A stretch of DNA of 64,000 nt from Alphaproteobacteria bacterium (GTDB lineage Bacteria; Pseudomonadota; Alphaproteobacteria; SMXQ01). The stretch lies in NCBI GenBank assembly GCA_030831315.1, contig JAURLI010000049.1, positions 1 through 64,000 on the forward strand. Reading direction: 5' to 3'. The position numbers were made by a program, and so were the translations under genes. The stretch's first letter is position 1. Every line of letters begins with the position of its first letter. The notes beneath the pieces are model-generated. The model had not been told where the DNA came from, did not search any database, and saw only the letters and a program-made list of their open reading frames with translations. Shown here in pieces: positions 1 to 7,949 of this stretch.

Positions 1-28
1 CGAAAGTAGCCAAGCGTGCGATCTTCAT
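1..28 (-). CDS. 5' end of an unidentified gene cut by the window edge
   Basis: Nine codons are visible on the minus strand, reading MKIARLATF, starting from an ATG at 28. A purine-rich stretch (AGAGAAGAG) lies a few bases upstream and could serve as ribosome binding site. Many fumarylacetoacetate-hydrolase-family proteins begin in a similar way, and such an enzyme would fit the neighbouring GST and gentisate-dioxygenase-like genes. Nine residues cannot establish a family, so this is only a suggestion. Confidence 0.45.
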
Positions 29-146
29 GTGTGTTCTCTTCTCTAGAGTTGATACACGACCCCCCCAAAGCGGGAGGCCGGTGAAAAGAATACCATTTCC
101 GTAAAGGCTTGGAAGTGGGACCTTTTAGGGAGGGGAAGGCCACGTT

Positions 147-992
147 TCAGGGGGTGGGCGACCATGCCCGGCTGGCCGGATCCCTGAGTTCCAGAACCAT
201 GGAGCGCACCCGGTCGCGGACCTTTTCCCCTTCCGTGCGCATCAGGTCGGTCCAGGTAACGTCCCAGTCGAACCAGTCCAGGATGGCGGTCTTGTAGGCG
301 GGCCGGGCCTTGAGGCGGGCATACCAGGCGGCCACCCGTGGCCGGTCCGCCCACAGGAAATCCATGGCGCAGCAGTTGAGCCGTTCCATGTAGGGGGCGA
401 GCGCGATGTCGGCCAGCGAGTAGTCCCCCACCAGCCAGTCCGGCCCGCCGCCCGCCAGCGCCGCCCCCGGCCCCTTGCCCGACAGGGCCGCATCGATCTG
501 GTCCATCAGCATGTCGTAGCGGCGCATCGCGGTGCGGAAATGGATGTTGTCGATGCCGTCCTCAAACGACGCGATCTTGCGCGCCTGCTTGTAGGGATCG
601 AGCGCGCCCGCGATCTGGTTGCCGTGCGACGCCACGTGCCGATAGGCGACCGCGGTGGTGACGACGCCGGCAGCCGCATGGATATTCTCGTCGGTCATGC
701 GGGTCCAGACCCGCATCTGGGCGAGCCTGTGGGGCTCCTTCGGGCGCAGCGCCGGGTCGGGGAAGACGTCGTCGAGGTATTCGTTGATGACGTTCGATTC
801 GACTAGGGTATGGCCGTCGTGTTCGAGCATCGGCACCAGGCCGAAGGGGTTCTTGGCGAGATATTCGGGCCGGTGCTGGTCGCGCTCGCGCAGGCGGATG
901 ATCTCGCCCTCCCACTTGAGGCCCTTTTCAGCAAGCGCCAGGCGCGTCTTCGCCGCGCAGACCGATGTGTGGTGATGATAGAGATAGAGCAT
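147..992 (-). CDS. Glutathione S-transferase family protein
   Basis: A 281-residue soluble protein with the two-domain GST layout. The N-terminal thioredoxin-like domain (about residues 1-80) carries a Ser/Cys pair in SVCAAKTRLAL where GSTs activate the glutathione thiol, the NPFGLVPML segment with the cis-proline, and the ESNVINEYLDD glutathione-contact segment. The rest is the all-helical C-terminal domain. Start ATG at 992 is preceded by a strong AGGAGGCGG. It lies downstream of ubiD, beyond that gene's terminator, so it probably has its own promoter. In gentisate and lignin-type pathways, GSTs act as maleylpyruvate isomerases or beta-etherases. Either role fits the surrounding catabolic genes but is inferred from context. 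At 281 residues it is longer than the usual 210-230. Confidence 0.9.
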   Translation of the reverse strand: MLYLYHHHTSVCAAKTRLALAEKGLKWEGEIIRLRERDQHRPEYLAKNPFGLVPMLEHDGHTLVESNVINEYLDDVFPDPALRPKEPHRLAQMRVWTRMTDENIHAAAGVVTTAVAYRHVASHGNQIAGALDPYKQARKIASFEDGIDNIHFRTAMRRYDMLMDQIDAALSGKGPGAALAGGGPDWLVGDYSLADIALAPYMERLNCCAMDFLWADRPRVAAWYARLKARPAYKTAILDWFDWDVTWTDLMRTEGEKVRDRVRSMVLELRDPASRAWSPTP

Positions 993-1045
993 TGCCGCCT
1001 CCTAGTTTTGTTGCGCGCAGCATAGCAGACCGCGGTGGCAGGCAA

Positions 1046-1074
1046 GAAAAAGGGGCGGCCTTTTGGGCCGCCCC
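1046..1074 (-). terminator. Rho-independent terminator of the marR-ubiD operon
   Basis: On the minus strand, a 9-bp GC-only stem (GGGGCGGCC and its complement at 1052-1060 and 1066-1074) with a 5-base loop is followed by TTTTTCTT. It lies 25 bases past the ubiD stop and separates ubiD from the GST gene. Confidence 0.85.
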
Positions 1075-1098
1075 CGGTACGCGAGTTTTACGGAACGC

Positions 1099-2571
1099 TT
1101 ACTTCTTCGGTTCGTCGAGGACCCAGCCGAACTTTTCGCGGGTTTCCTTGGCGAGCGCCGGCGACGGCATGTTCACGTGCGGGAACTGGTCGCGCCAGTG
1201 GAACGGACGGCACGCGTCGATGATGGCGCGGCTGTTCGTGAAGTCCTTGGTCTCGCGCTGTTCCGGCGTGATGCGCGGATCGAGCGGGGTGGACCAGGCG
1301 TTCTTGACGATGTCGATGGACGTCGCCGGGTCGGAGCGGGTCACGACGGCCCACATGACCTGTTCCAGGTTGGAGACGTCGATGTCGTCGTCCACCACGA
1401 CCACGTACTTGCCCGCATAGGCGCCGACATGGCACTGGCAGGCGACGTGGCCGGTCTGGCGGGCATGGCCCGGGTAACGCTGCTTGATCGCAACCGCGAC
1501 CATCATGCGCGAGGAGCCGCATTCGTCGGCCCACACGGCGGTCACGTCGGGCACGCCGGCGGCCTGGATGGCGCGCTTGAGCAGGGCCGAACGGGCCACC
1601 GCGCGATAACGGGCCAGCTCATCTGGCGGACGCTGCGGGGGGCACCCGAGGATGATCGGGTCGTTGCGGTGGTAGATCGCCTCGATGTGCATGACCGGTT
1701 CGGGGCGGGTGTCGGAAGCGTAGTAGCCGGTCCATTCGCCGAACGGACCTTCCTGACGCATTTCCTTCGGATCGATCCAGCCTTCGATGACCAGCTCGGC
1801 GTTGGCCGGGAACGGCAGGCCGGTGACCTTGCCCTTCACGCATTCCATCGCCTTGCCGCGGTAGCCGCCGACCAGGTCGTATTCGCACAGGCCGTAAGGA
1901 ACTTCCGAGGAGGCCATCAGGAACATCATCGGATCGCCGCCGACGACGATGCATGCCGGCATCTTCTCGCCGCGCGCCATGTACTTGTCGCGGTGGATAC
2001 GGCCATGCTTGCCCGGGGAGATGTAGAAGCCGACGGTCTTCTTGTCCTGGATCATGACGCGGTAGGTACCGGTGTTGATCCAGTTTTCGTCGGGGTCCTT
2101 GGTGACGTTGTAGGAGCCGGTGCCGATGTAGCGGCCGCCGTCTTCCTCATGCCACTTCGGCGTCGGGAACTTGGTGATGTCGATCTTGTCGCCCGTGAGG
2201 ATGTTTTCGAAGATCGGGCCGGTCTCGACGATCTTGTGCGGGATCGGCTTCTTGGTCTCGGTGATCTCGGCCAGGCCATCGGTCAGCTCGAGCTTCGACA
2301 TGTCGGCCGGGAAACCCAGCGTCATGCCTTTGCGCTTGCCGCCGAAGAAGTTGGTCAGCACGCGGTAGCTCGGGTCGCAGCCCGGGACTTCCGAAAACAG
2401 ACCGCAGGGCGCCGGGTCGGTGTGGTGCAGAAGCTCCGTCACCATGCCGATTTCCTTTTCCCAGCTCAGGCCCTTGAGATAACGCATCTCGCCGAGCTTG
2501 TCCGCCTCTTCGATCCACTGGCGCAGATCTTCGTAGGCGAAACGATGCTGAACGTTCTTTCCTGTCATCAT
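1099..2571 (-). CDS. UbiD family (prenylated-FMN-dependent) decarboxylase
   Basis: A 490-residue member of the UbiD/Fdc family, which uses prenylated FMN to (de)carboxylate aromatic or alpha,beta-unsaturated acids reversibly. The catalytic Arg-Glu-Glu set is visible: R171 in GTYRVMI, then E274 and E279 in EGPFGE, with the same five-residue spacing as E277/E282 of fungal Fdc1. The length is normal for the family. Start ATG at 2571 follows CGGAGCGA; a second ATG comes immediately after. It lies 52 bases downstream of the MarR gene on the same strand and probably shares its transcript. The partner UbiX prenyltransferase is not in this window, so the cofactor must come from elsewhere in the genome. 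In this locus it probably decarboxylates a hydroxylated aromatic acid; the substrate is unknown. Confidence 0.93.
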   Translation of the reverse strand: MMTGKNVQHRFAYEDLRQWIEEADKLGEMRYLKGLSWEKEIGMVTELLHHTDPAPCGLFSEVPGCDPSYRVLTNFFGGKRKGMTLGFPADMSKLELTDGLAEITETKKPIPHKIVETGPIFENILTGDKIDITKFPTPKWHEEDGGRYIGTGSYNVTKDPDENWINTGTYRVMIQDKKTVGFYISPGKHGRIHRDKYMARGEKMPACIVVGGDPMMFLMASSEVPYGLCEYDLVGGYRGKAMECVKGKVTGLPFPANAELVIEGWIDPKEMRQEGPFGEWTGYYASDTRPEPVMHIEAIYHRNDPIILGCPPQRPPDELARYRAVARSALLKRAIQAAGVPDVTAVWADECGSSRMMVAVAIKQRYPGHARQTGHVACQCHVGAYAGKYVVVVDDDIDVSNLEQVMWAVVTRSDPATSIDIVKNAWSTPLDPRITPEQRETKDFTNSRAIIDACRPFHWRDQFPHVNMPSPALAKETREKFGWVLDEPKK

Positions 2572-2623
2572 TCGCTCCGTTGGTTTTTCAGTTGAAAGTC
2601 ACTATCAAGTTCACTCAGGTCAT

Positions 2624-3109
2624 TCACGCGCTGGCGCGGCGGTTGCCCGCCCCGTTCAACGCGGAAATGGGATCGGCGCCCGACTGCTCGAGGTTGTCGA
2701 GCATGCGGACGATGAGGTCGCGGACATGCCGCGCTTCCTCGGGGCTGAAGCCCTTCATCAGGATGGTTTCGTAGTCCTTGAAGTAGACCGGCTGGTGCTG
2801 CAGCGCCAGCTTGCGGCCTTTTGCCGTCAGGCTGATGATCACCGAGCGGCCATCGGCCGCATCGCGGCGGCGCGCGATCAGGCCCATGCCTTCCATGCGG
2901 GTCAGCAGGCGCGACAGGGTCGAAAGTTCCACCCCCGTCAGCCGGGCCACCTCGTTCACCGTGCGGTCGCCCGCCAGCAGGCGGAACAGCACGCGCACGC
3001 CCTCGATCCTGAGGCCGAGCGGGCGCGCCCACTTGTTCACCAGCTCTTCGACCTGGCCGGTGATCAGATGCATCAGGAAGGGTATCGAGCGATCTTCGAT
3101 ATCGCGCAT
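2624..3109 (-). CDS. MarR family transcriptional regulator
   Basis: A 161-residue winged-helix regulator of typical MarR length. The recognition-helix region reads VNEVARLTGVELSTLSRLL, followed by a wing in the segment RRRDAADGRSVIISLT and a C-terminal dimerisation helix. MarR proteins usually bind a phenolic or aromatic ligand and then release DNA, which suits a catabolic locus. I chose the ATG at 3109 because AGGGGA lies five bases upstream; an upstream TTG at 3127 lacks such a site. It probably regulates itself and ubiD, and perhaps the divergent genes to the right. An inverted repeat at 3186-3199 is the best operator candidate. Confidence 0.9.
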   Translation of the reverse strand: MRDIEDRSIPFLMHLITGQVEELVNKWARPLGLRIEGVRVLFRLLAGDRTVNEVARLTGVELSTLSRLLTRMEGMGLIARRRDAADGRSVIISLTAKGRKLALQHQPVYFKDYETILMKGFSPEEARHVRDLIVRMLDNLEQSGADPISALNGAGNRRASA

Positions 3110-3185
3110 GGGTCCCCTGCGTCGCAAACCTCAAGGGCGGGGTTCGCCCCCGCGTTCGTGTTGGGGCGGAACATGACTCCATTTA

Positions 3186-3199
3186 GTTGCAAACGCAAC
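3186..3199. promoter_or_regulatory. Candidate MarR operator (inverted repeat)
   Basis: GTTGC-AAAC-GCAAC is a perfect 5-bp inverted repeat in an AT-rich patch 77 bases upstream of the marR start. Further TTGCAA-like half sites flank it. Its position suits autoregulation of marR-ubiD. No binding data exist here; this is inference from symmetry and position. Confidence 0.4.
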
Positions 3200-3263
3200 A
3201 ATTGAATTTGCAAGGAATCCCTTGGCCTTACCAGCGGTATTCTCGGTACCAGTTTATGGGAGC

Positions 3264-4013
3264 CTAGAAAATGCCGCGGCGGATGAGGTTGAGGCCGATC
3301 ACCACCATCGTCACCAGCAGGATCTTGCGGAACAGATCCTGGTCGATCTTGCCGCGCAGCCACTGGCCGACGACGAGGCCGACCATGACCGGGGCAAGGG
3401 TGAGAAGGCCGGGAATGACGTGGCGCCATTCCAGCACGCCGAAAGAGACGAAGGAGAAACCGGCAGGCACCAGCGTCAGAAGATAGACGAGGCCGATGCA
3501 GCCGATGAACTCCTCTTTCTTCAGCTTCAGCGCGACGTAATACATGATCACCGGCGGACCGCCGATCAGCGCGAGGCCGCCGAAGAACCCGCCCGCCGCC
3601 CCCGCCAGCACGCCAAGCGGGCGTTCCCAGCGCGGTCCGATGACGAAACTCGGCCGGGCGAGCGAGGCGGCGGCAAACACCGCGATGGCGAGGCCGAGCA
3701 CCACAGACACCATCGCCGTGTCGAGACGCACGAGGGAAAACGTGCCGACCCAGACGAACAGGCACAGCATCGTCAGCAGCAGCCAGAAGCGCTTGAGCGC
3801 CATCTTCAGGTGCCCGCCCGCGATGGCCTGGTAGAAATTGGTGGCGAGAATCGGGAAATAGAGCATCGCCACCGCGTCGCGGATGGGAATGACGCTCGAC
3901 ATGATGGGCAGTGCCACCATCGGCAGCCCGACGCCGAGCACGCCCTTGGAAAAGCCGCCGAGCGCGAGAGCCAGCGCGGCAACGGCAAGGGTGGTGGTGG
4001 TAAAATCGGACAC
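3264..4013 (-). CDS. TauE/SafE family membrane permease
   Basis: A hydrophobic protein of 249 residues with about eight predicted membrane helices. It has the family's repeated architecture: a glycine-rich N-terminal segment (GGFSKGVLGVGLPM) and a second copy (AAGGFFGGLALIGGPPVIMYY) with the GGPP motif. The family moves anions such as sulfite, sulfoacetate or organic acids across the inner membrane. I chose the GTG at 4013 because GGGGGAA lies just upstream; the longer reading from 4073 adds a basic stretch with no membrane character. It sits between the marR-ubiD pair and the divergent hydratase gene, so it may export or import a pathway acid. The transported substrate is unknown. Confidence 0.85.
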   Translation of the reverse strand: MSDFTTTTLAVAALALALGGFSKGVLGVGLPMVALPIMSSVIPIRDAVAMLYFPILATNFYQAIAGGHLKMALKRFWLLLTMLCLFVWVGTFSLVRLDTAMVSVVLGLAIAVFAAASLARPSFVIGPRWERPLGVLAGAAGGFFGGLALIGGPPVIMYYVALKLKKEEFIGCIGLVYLLTLVPAGFSFVSFGVLEWRHVIPGLLTLAPVMVGLVVGQWLRGKIDQDLFRKILLVTMVVIGLNLIRRGIF

Positions 4014-4141
4014 GGGATTCCCCCGATAACGGAAAGACGCCGCCTTGTTCGGCCTTTGGCGTCGCGCCGTCAACTTAAAAAATGCGGGCGGCGCGCGGGC
4101 GCGTTTGCGCTATACAATGTCGAGCCTCAAGGGATACCGAG

Positions 4142-5011
4142 ATGTCCAGCGAAGACAGCAGCGAAGATTTTTCCGACTGGGTCGGGCGCAGCGAAGATGT
4201 CCGTGACGTCATCGCGCCGATGCGCGTGGCGGAACTGAACGCGACGATCGATCGCGATGATGGCTTTCCTGTCCGTGGCGATGCCTTGCCCGCTCTTTAT
4301 CACTGGATGTTCGGGGCGTTTCTCGGCCTCGCCAAGACTTCCGACCTCGGCCCCGACGGGCATCCCAGGCGCGGCCTTTTCCTGCCGCCGATCCGCCTGC
4401 CCAGGCGCATGTGGGCCGCTTCCGACGTGACCTTTCATGGACCCCTTTCGGTCGGCGATGAAATTTCCCGCCACGCTGTGATTGAGAAGATAGAGGACAA
4501 GGCCGGGCGGTCGGGGCGTCTTACCTTCGTCACGGTGCGTCACGACTATTCCGGGGCCGCGGGCCTTGCACTGACCGACCGCCAGACCATCGTCTACCGC
4601 GAAGCCCCCGCGGACTCCGAGCGCGGCAGGGAACCGCCGACCAAACCGGCGCCCGCTGATGCCGCCTTTTCGCGCCGCCTCGTGCCCGATGTGGCGATGC
4701 TGTTTCGCTACTCGGCGCTGATCTTCAACGCGCACCGCATTCATTTCGATCAGCCGTTCGTCACCGTAGAGGAAGGCTATCCCGGCCTCGTCGTGCACGG
4801 GCCGCTGATCGCCACGCTGCTCGCCGACCTGTTGCGCCGCGAAAGGCCCAATGCGGACATCGCGCGCATCCGTTTCCGTGCCGCCGTACCGCTGTTTGCC
4901 GCGCGCGAAATGACCGTCGCCGGGCGCGAGACGGACACGGGCTTCCGCCTGTGGGCCGCCAACGACGCGGGTGGTTTTGCCGCCGAAGCGGATATAGAAA
5001 CAAGACGTTAG
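4142..5011 (+). CDS. MaoC-like / mesaconyl-C4-CoA (3-methylfumaryl-CoA) hydratase family protein
   Basis: A 289-residue double-hotdog protein resembling 3-methylfumaryl-CoA (mesaconyl-C4-CoA) hydratases and other FAS1-type dehydratases. The N-terminal hotdog contains the LPRRMWAASDVTFHGPLSVGDEI segment. The C-terminal hotdog contains HRIHFDQPFVTVEEGYPGLVVHGPL, in which the aspartate and histidine of the hydratase site are recognisable. The ATG at 4142 is preferred over an upstream ATG at 4082 because the extra residues look non-coding; a TATACAAT sequence lies at 4111-4118. It is the first gene of the rightward catabolic arm, 16 bases before the ferredoxin reductase. It probably hydrates an unsaturated acyl-CoA formed after ring cleavage, or is a C5-acid enzyme. 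The exact substrate is not determinable. Confidence 0.78.
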   Translation: MSSEDSSEDFSDWVGRSEDVRDVIAPMRVAELNATIDRDDGFPVRGDALPALYHWMFGAFLGLAKTSDLGPDGHPRRGLFLPPIRLPRRMWAASDVTFHGPLSVGDEISRHAVIEKIEDKAGRSGRLTFVTVRHDYSGAAGLALTDRQTIVYREAPADSERGREPPTKPAPADAAFSRRLVPDVAMLFRYSALIFNAHRIHFDQPFVTVEEGYPGLVVHGPLIATLLADLLRRERPNADIARIRFRAAVPLFAAREMTVAGRETDTGFRLWAANDAGGFAAEADIETRR

Positions 5012-5027
5012 TTCGGGGAGTTTGCTC

Positions 5028-6242
5028 ATGGACAGCATCGTCATCATCGGCGCGGGACACGCGGGCGGGCGCGCGGCCGAAGCCCTGCGCGCCGCGGGCT
5101 TTGCCGGGCGCATTGCGCTGATCGGCGCAGAATCCCACCTGCCCTACGAACGCCCGCCGCTGTCGAAGGAACTGCTCGCGGGCACGATGGAGGTGGAGAA
5201 GCTCACCTTCAATCCCGACAGTTTCTATGCGGAAAAGAACATCGACCTGCATCTCGGGATCGAGGCGCAGGAGATCGAGCTTAACCTCAAACGCGTGCGG
5301 CTCTCCGACGATACCGACCTGCATTTCGACAAGCTTTTGCTCGCGACCGGCGGGCGGGTGCGCCGCTTGTCGTGCCCCGGCGCTGGTCTTTCGGGCGTGC
5401 ATTACGTGCGCGACATCAACGATACCCTGCGGCTCCGCCCCGAACTGGAAGACGGCCGCCGCGTCGTCGTCATCGGCGGCGGCTTCATCGGTCTGGAAGT
5501 CGCGGCGACGGCGCGCAAGCGCGGCTGCCACGTCACCGTGGTCGAGCTTGCCGACCAGGTGCTGGCGCGCGTTGCCGATCCGTCGGTGGGCGCGCTGGTG
5601 GCCGACATGCACCGCGCGAACGGCGTGCATATCCTTACCGGCGTTTCGGTCGAGCGGCTCGAGGGCGATACGGAGGTGGCCGAAGTCGTCTGCACAGACG
5701 GCGAGACCATCGATACTGATCTCGTCGTTGCCGGCATCGGTATCCTGCCAAACAAGGAAATCGCCGAAAAGGCGGGCATCGTTTGCGCGAACGGCATCAC
5801 CTGCGACGAGTTCGGGCAAACCTCGGCCGCGGGCGTCTATGCCGCGGGCGACGTGGCGTTCCATTACAACCCGATCCTGAAGCGGCACCTGCGTCTCGAA
5901 TCCTGGGCCAATGCCCAGAACGGCGCCATCGCGGTGGCGCGCAACATGGTGCTCGATCCGGTTCCTTACGCCGAGGTGCCGTGGTTCTGGTCGGACCAGT
6001 ATGACCTGAACCTTCAGGTGGCGGGCGCACCGGAAAGCTGGGACCGGCTGGTGGTGCGCGGCGACCCGGCGGCGAAGAAGGGTATCGTGTTCTACATGGC
6101 CGCTGACAGCGTGGTCGGCGCCACCGCTTTCAACCAGGGGCGCGAGATGCGCTTCCTCAAACGCCTGATCGAAACCGGCAAGGCCGTCGCCGACGGTGAT
6201 CTCGCCGACGAGGGCAAGAAGCTGCGCGATCTGGCGGGCTGA
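5028..6242 (+). CDS. FAD-dependent ferredoxin reductase (Rieske oxygenase type)
   Basis: A 404-residue NAD(P)H:ferredoxin reductase of the putidaredoxin-reductase/BphA4 type. An FAD-binding GAGHAGGRAAEAL motif lies at the extreme N-terminus. A second Rossmann motif for NAD(P)H (VVIGGGFIGLEVAATA) lies near residue 150. The FAD-contact motif GVYAAGDVA lies near residue 270, and a short C-terminal domain follows. The ATG at 5028 follows GGGGAG by eight bases. It is 16 bases after the hydratase gene and close to a Rieske ferredoxin at 6463. These two, with the oxygenase subunits at 11150-13036, complete a three-component ring-hydroxylating system. It should pass electrons from NAD(P)H to the Rieske ferredoxin in the cytoplasm. 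Confidence 0.9.
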   Translation: MDSIVIIGAGHAGGRAAEALRAAGFAGRIALIGAESHLPYERPPLSKELLAGTMEVEKLTFNPDSFYAEKNIDLHLGIEAQEIELNLKRVRLSDDTDLHFDKLLLATGGRVRRLSCPGAGLSGVHYVRDINDTLRLRPELEDGRRVVVIGGGFIGLEVAATARKRGCHVTVVELADQVLARVADPSVGALVADMHRANGVHILTGVSVERLEGDTEVAEVVCTDGETIDTDLVVAGIGILPNKEIAEKAGIVCANGITCDEFGQTSAAGVYAAGDVAFHYNPILKRHLRLESWANAQNGAIAVARNMVLDPVPYAEVPWFWSDQYDLNLQVAGAPESWDRLVVRGDPAAKKGIVFYMAADSVVGATAFNQGREMRFLKRLIETGKAVADGDLADEGKKLRDLAG

Positions 6243-6272
6243 GGCCGGGAATCCCTACGCCCTTGCTGGGAC

Positions 6273-6302
6273 TTGACAGGGGTTTCCGAAAAAAGGTAAG
6301 AA
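6273..6302 (+). promoter_or_regulatory. Weak candidate promoter ahead of the Rieske ferredoxin operon
   Basis: A perfect TTGACA at 6273-6278 is followed 18 bases later by TAAGAA. The -10 match is poor. A small GGGGCC/GGCCCC hairpin lies at 6324-6343, between this site and the gene. The 220-base gap holds no other convincing gene. Confidence 0.3.
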
Positions 6303-6462
6303 GTCTAAGTATTTAGTCGATTGGGGGCCGTCCATTTGGCCCCTAACTGCTTGACTTAAAAAGGCTTCGGCAGGCTTCCCGGTGACCCGGGGGCGAGTCC
6401 GGGGCATTGTCTTGTTCATGGCCGCGGTGCGCAATACCGGGGCCGATCACACGGGGAGAGGC

Positions 6463-6768
6463 ATGGCAGCCCATCTTGTCGCGAAGACCAGCGAGATCGC
6501 CGAAAACGAGGCGAAGAAGGTCATCATCGGCGATCAGCACATCGCCATTTACAACCTCGGCGGCGAATTCTTCGCCTCCGACGACATCTGCACCCACGCC
6601 TATGCGTCGCTGGCCGAAGGCTACATCGAGGATGGCTGCGTTGAATGCCCGCTGCACGCGGGGCGTTTCGACATCAAGACCGGCAAGGCCCAGGGCGTGC
6701 CGGTGACCGAGGACCTCAAGACCTTCAAGGTGAAGGTCGAGGGCGACAGCATCTACGTCGAGGTCTGA
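6463..6768 (+). CDS. Rieske [2Fe-2S] ferredoxin
   Basis: A 101-residue soluble ferredoxin with the Rieske ligand pattern: C43-T-H45, sixteen residues, then C62-P-L-H65. The length is typical of ferredoxins that serve ring-hydroxylating oxygenases (about 100-110). The ATG at 6463 follows GGGGAGAGGC directly, which rules out the longer upstream reading. It lies 22 bases before the first CMD-like gene, so it starts the main rightward operon. It should carry electrons from the reductase at 5028-6242 to the oxygenase alpha subunit encoded on the opposite arm. Confidence 0.92.
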   Translation: MAAHLVAKTSEIAENEAKKVIIGDQHIAIYNLGGEFFASDDICTHAYASLAEGYIEDGCVECPLHAGRFDIKTGKAQGVPVTEDLKTFKVKVEGDSIYVEV

Positions 6769-6790
6769 GGACCCGGCGGGCGGAGACGGC

Positions 6791-7375
6791 ATGGCGGACA
6801 ATCCCGACACCATCGGCGCGGATATCCTTCCGCGCATCGACTTCGAAGCCTTCGAAGAGGAGCTTCGCGAATCGCTCCGCCCGAAGGTGGAGCGGCTCGG
6901 CTATTGCGGCGAGATCTGGCAGATCGGCGCCAATACGCCGAAATCCACGTTCCATTTCTCGGAACTGACCGAGGCGCTCAAGAACGAGATGGAGATGAAG
7001 ACCGTGGAACTGGTCGCCCTTACGGCGGCCGGGGTCATGGGCAACGTCTATGAAAAGAACCAGCACGAACGGCTGGCCGACAAGCTCGGCTACGGGCGCG
7101 ACTGGATTGCCCAGGTCAACGAGTTGCAGGCCCAGAAGGGCAAGCACATGACGGACGCCGAATGCGCCGTGCAGAAATTCGTGATGGCGGCGATCTATCG
7201 CCGTGGCCACGACTGCACGCCGCTGTTCAAGGACGTCATCGCCGCCATCGGCCCCGAACAGGCGGTCGGCGTGCTGTGGTCGGTCGGTCGCTGCGTCATG
7301 CACGCGGTGTTCCGCAATACTTTGGGGCTGGAACCGCCGGTCGGTTCGATCTTCGAGAAAAAGGCGGGCAAATGA
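6791..7375 (+). CDS. CMD/AhpD-like protein, first of a tandem pair
   Basis: A 194-residue, mostly helical protein that resembles the carboxymuconolactone decarboxylase-like fold. I do not recognise a specific named family. It opens with LPRIDFEAFEEELRESLRP and ends with GLEPPVGSIFE; both are shared with the next gene product. The CxxC redox pair of AhpD is absent. The stop overlaps the next start as ATGA, which implies translational coupling and perhaps a heteromeric complex. Inside a ring-hydroxylation operon it could handle a lactone or an unstable ring intermediate; no reaction can be assigned. Confidence 0.7.
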   Translation: MADNPDTIGADILPRIDFEAFEEELRESLRPKVERLGYCGEIWQIGANTPKSTFHFSELTEALKNEMEMKTVELVALTAAGVMGNVYEKNQHERLADKLGYGRDWIAQVNELQAQKGKHMTDAECAVQKFVMAAIYRRGHDCTPLFKDVIAAIGPEQAVGVLWSVGRCVMHAVFRNTLGLEPPVGSIFEKKAGK

Positions 7376-7917
7376 GCGACAAGCTGCCGCGCATCGAGTT
7401 CGAGGATATCGAGCCCAAGCTCAAGGAGCTGTTCCGCCCGCGCGTCGAGCGGCTCGGTTATCTCGGCGAGTTCTTCCGGGTGATGAGTGCCACGCCGGAA
7501 ACCATGACCGGCTTTTTCACCATCACCGAAAGCCTGAAGAAGGTTCTGCCCGACAACCTGACGGAGATCATTTCCCTCGCGTTGTCCTCGCGGCTCGGCA
7601 ACCTGTACGAGCAGTACCAGAACGAGCGCCTGTCGCTGAAGCTGGGCTTGTCCAAGGAATGGGTGGCGGAAGCGATTACGCCGAAAACCGGCGCCGACAG
7701 CATCTTCAGCGCCGAGGAAAAGGCGGTGCAGGCCTTCGCCATCGCGGTGATGGAAAACAAGGGCCAGGGCGTGGAGGCCGAGCTTGAGGCCGTGATCGCC
7801 GCCATCGGTCCGGAAAAGACGGTGGGCGTCATGTGGCTGATCACGCGCACGGTCAGCCATGCGCTGATTTCCAACACGCTGCAGCTGAAGCCGCCCGTCA
7901 CTTCGATCTTCGATTAG
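7372..7917 (+). CDS. CMD/AhpD-like protein, second of a tandem pair
   Basis: A 181-residue paralogue of the preceding protein. Shared blocks include LPRIEFEDIEPKL, RPRVERLGYLGE, GNLYEQYQNERL, VIAAIGPEKTVGV and the ending LKPPVTSIF. The copies have diverged strongly between blocks, so the duplication is old. The start at 7372 overlaps the previous stop by four bases. Like its partner it lacks an AhpD CxxC motif. The coupling suggests the two proteins are needed in equal amounts. Function is unknown. Confidence 0.7.
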   Translation: MSDKLPRIEFEDIEPKLKELFRPRVERLGYLGEFFRVMSATPETMTGFFTITESLKKVLPDNLTEIISLALSSRLGNLYEQYQNERLSLKLGLSKEWVAEAITPKTGADSIFSAEEKAVQAFAIAVMENKGQGVEAELEAVIAAIGPEKTVGVMWLITRTVSHALISNTLQLKPPVTSIFD

Positions 7918-7949
7918 TTCAACAGGGAAAGACAAAAGGCGAAACACAC

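Noticed and set aside
1063-2595. Long plus-strand open frame opposite ubiD
   Set aside because: It is antisense to a clear UbiD gene with intact catalytic residues; long shadow frames are expected at this GC content.
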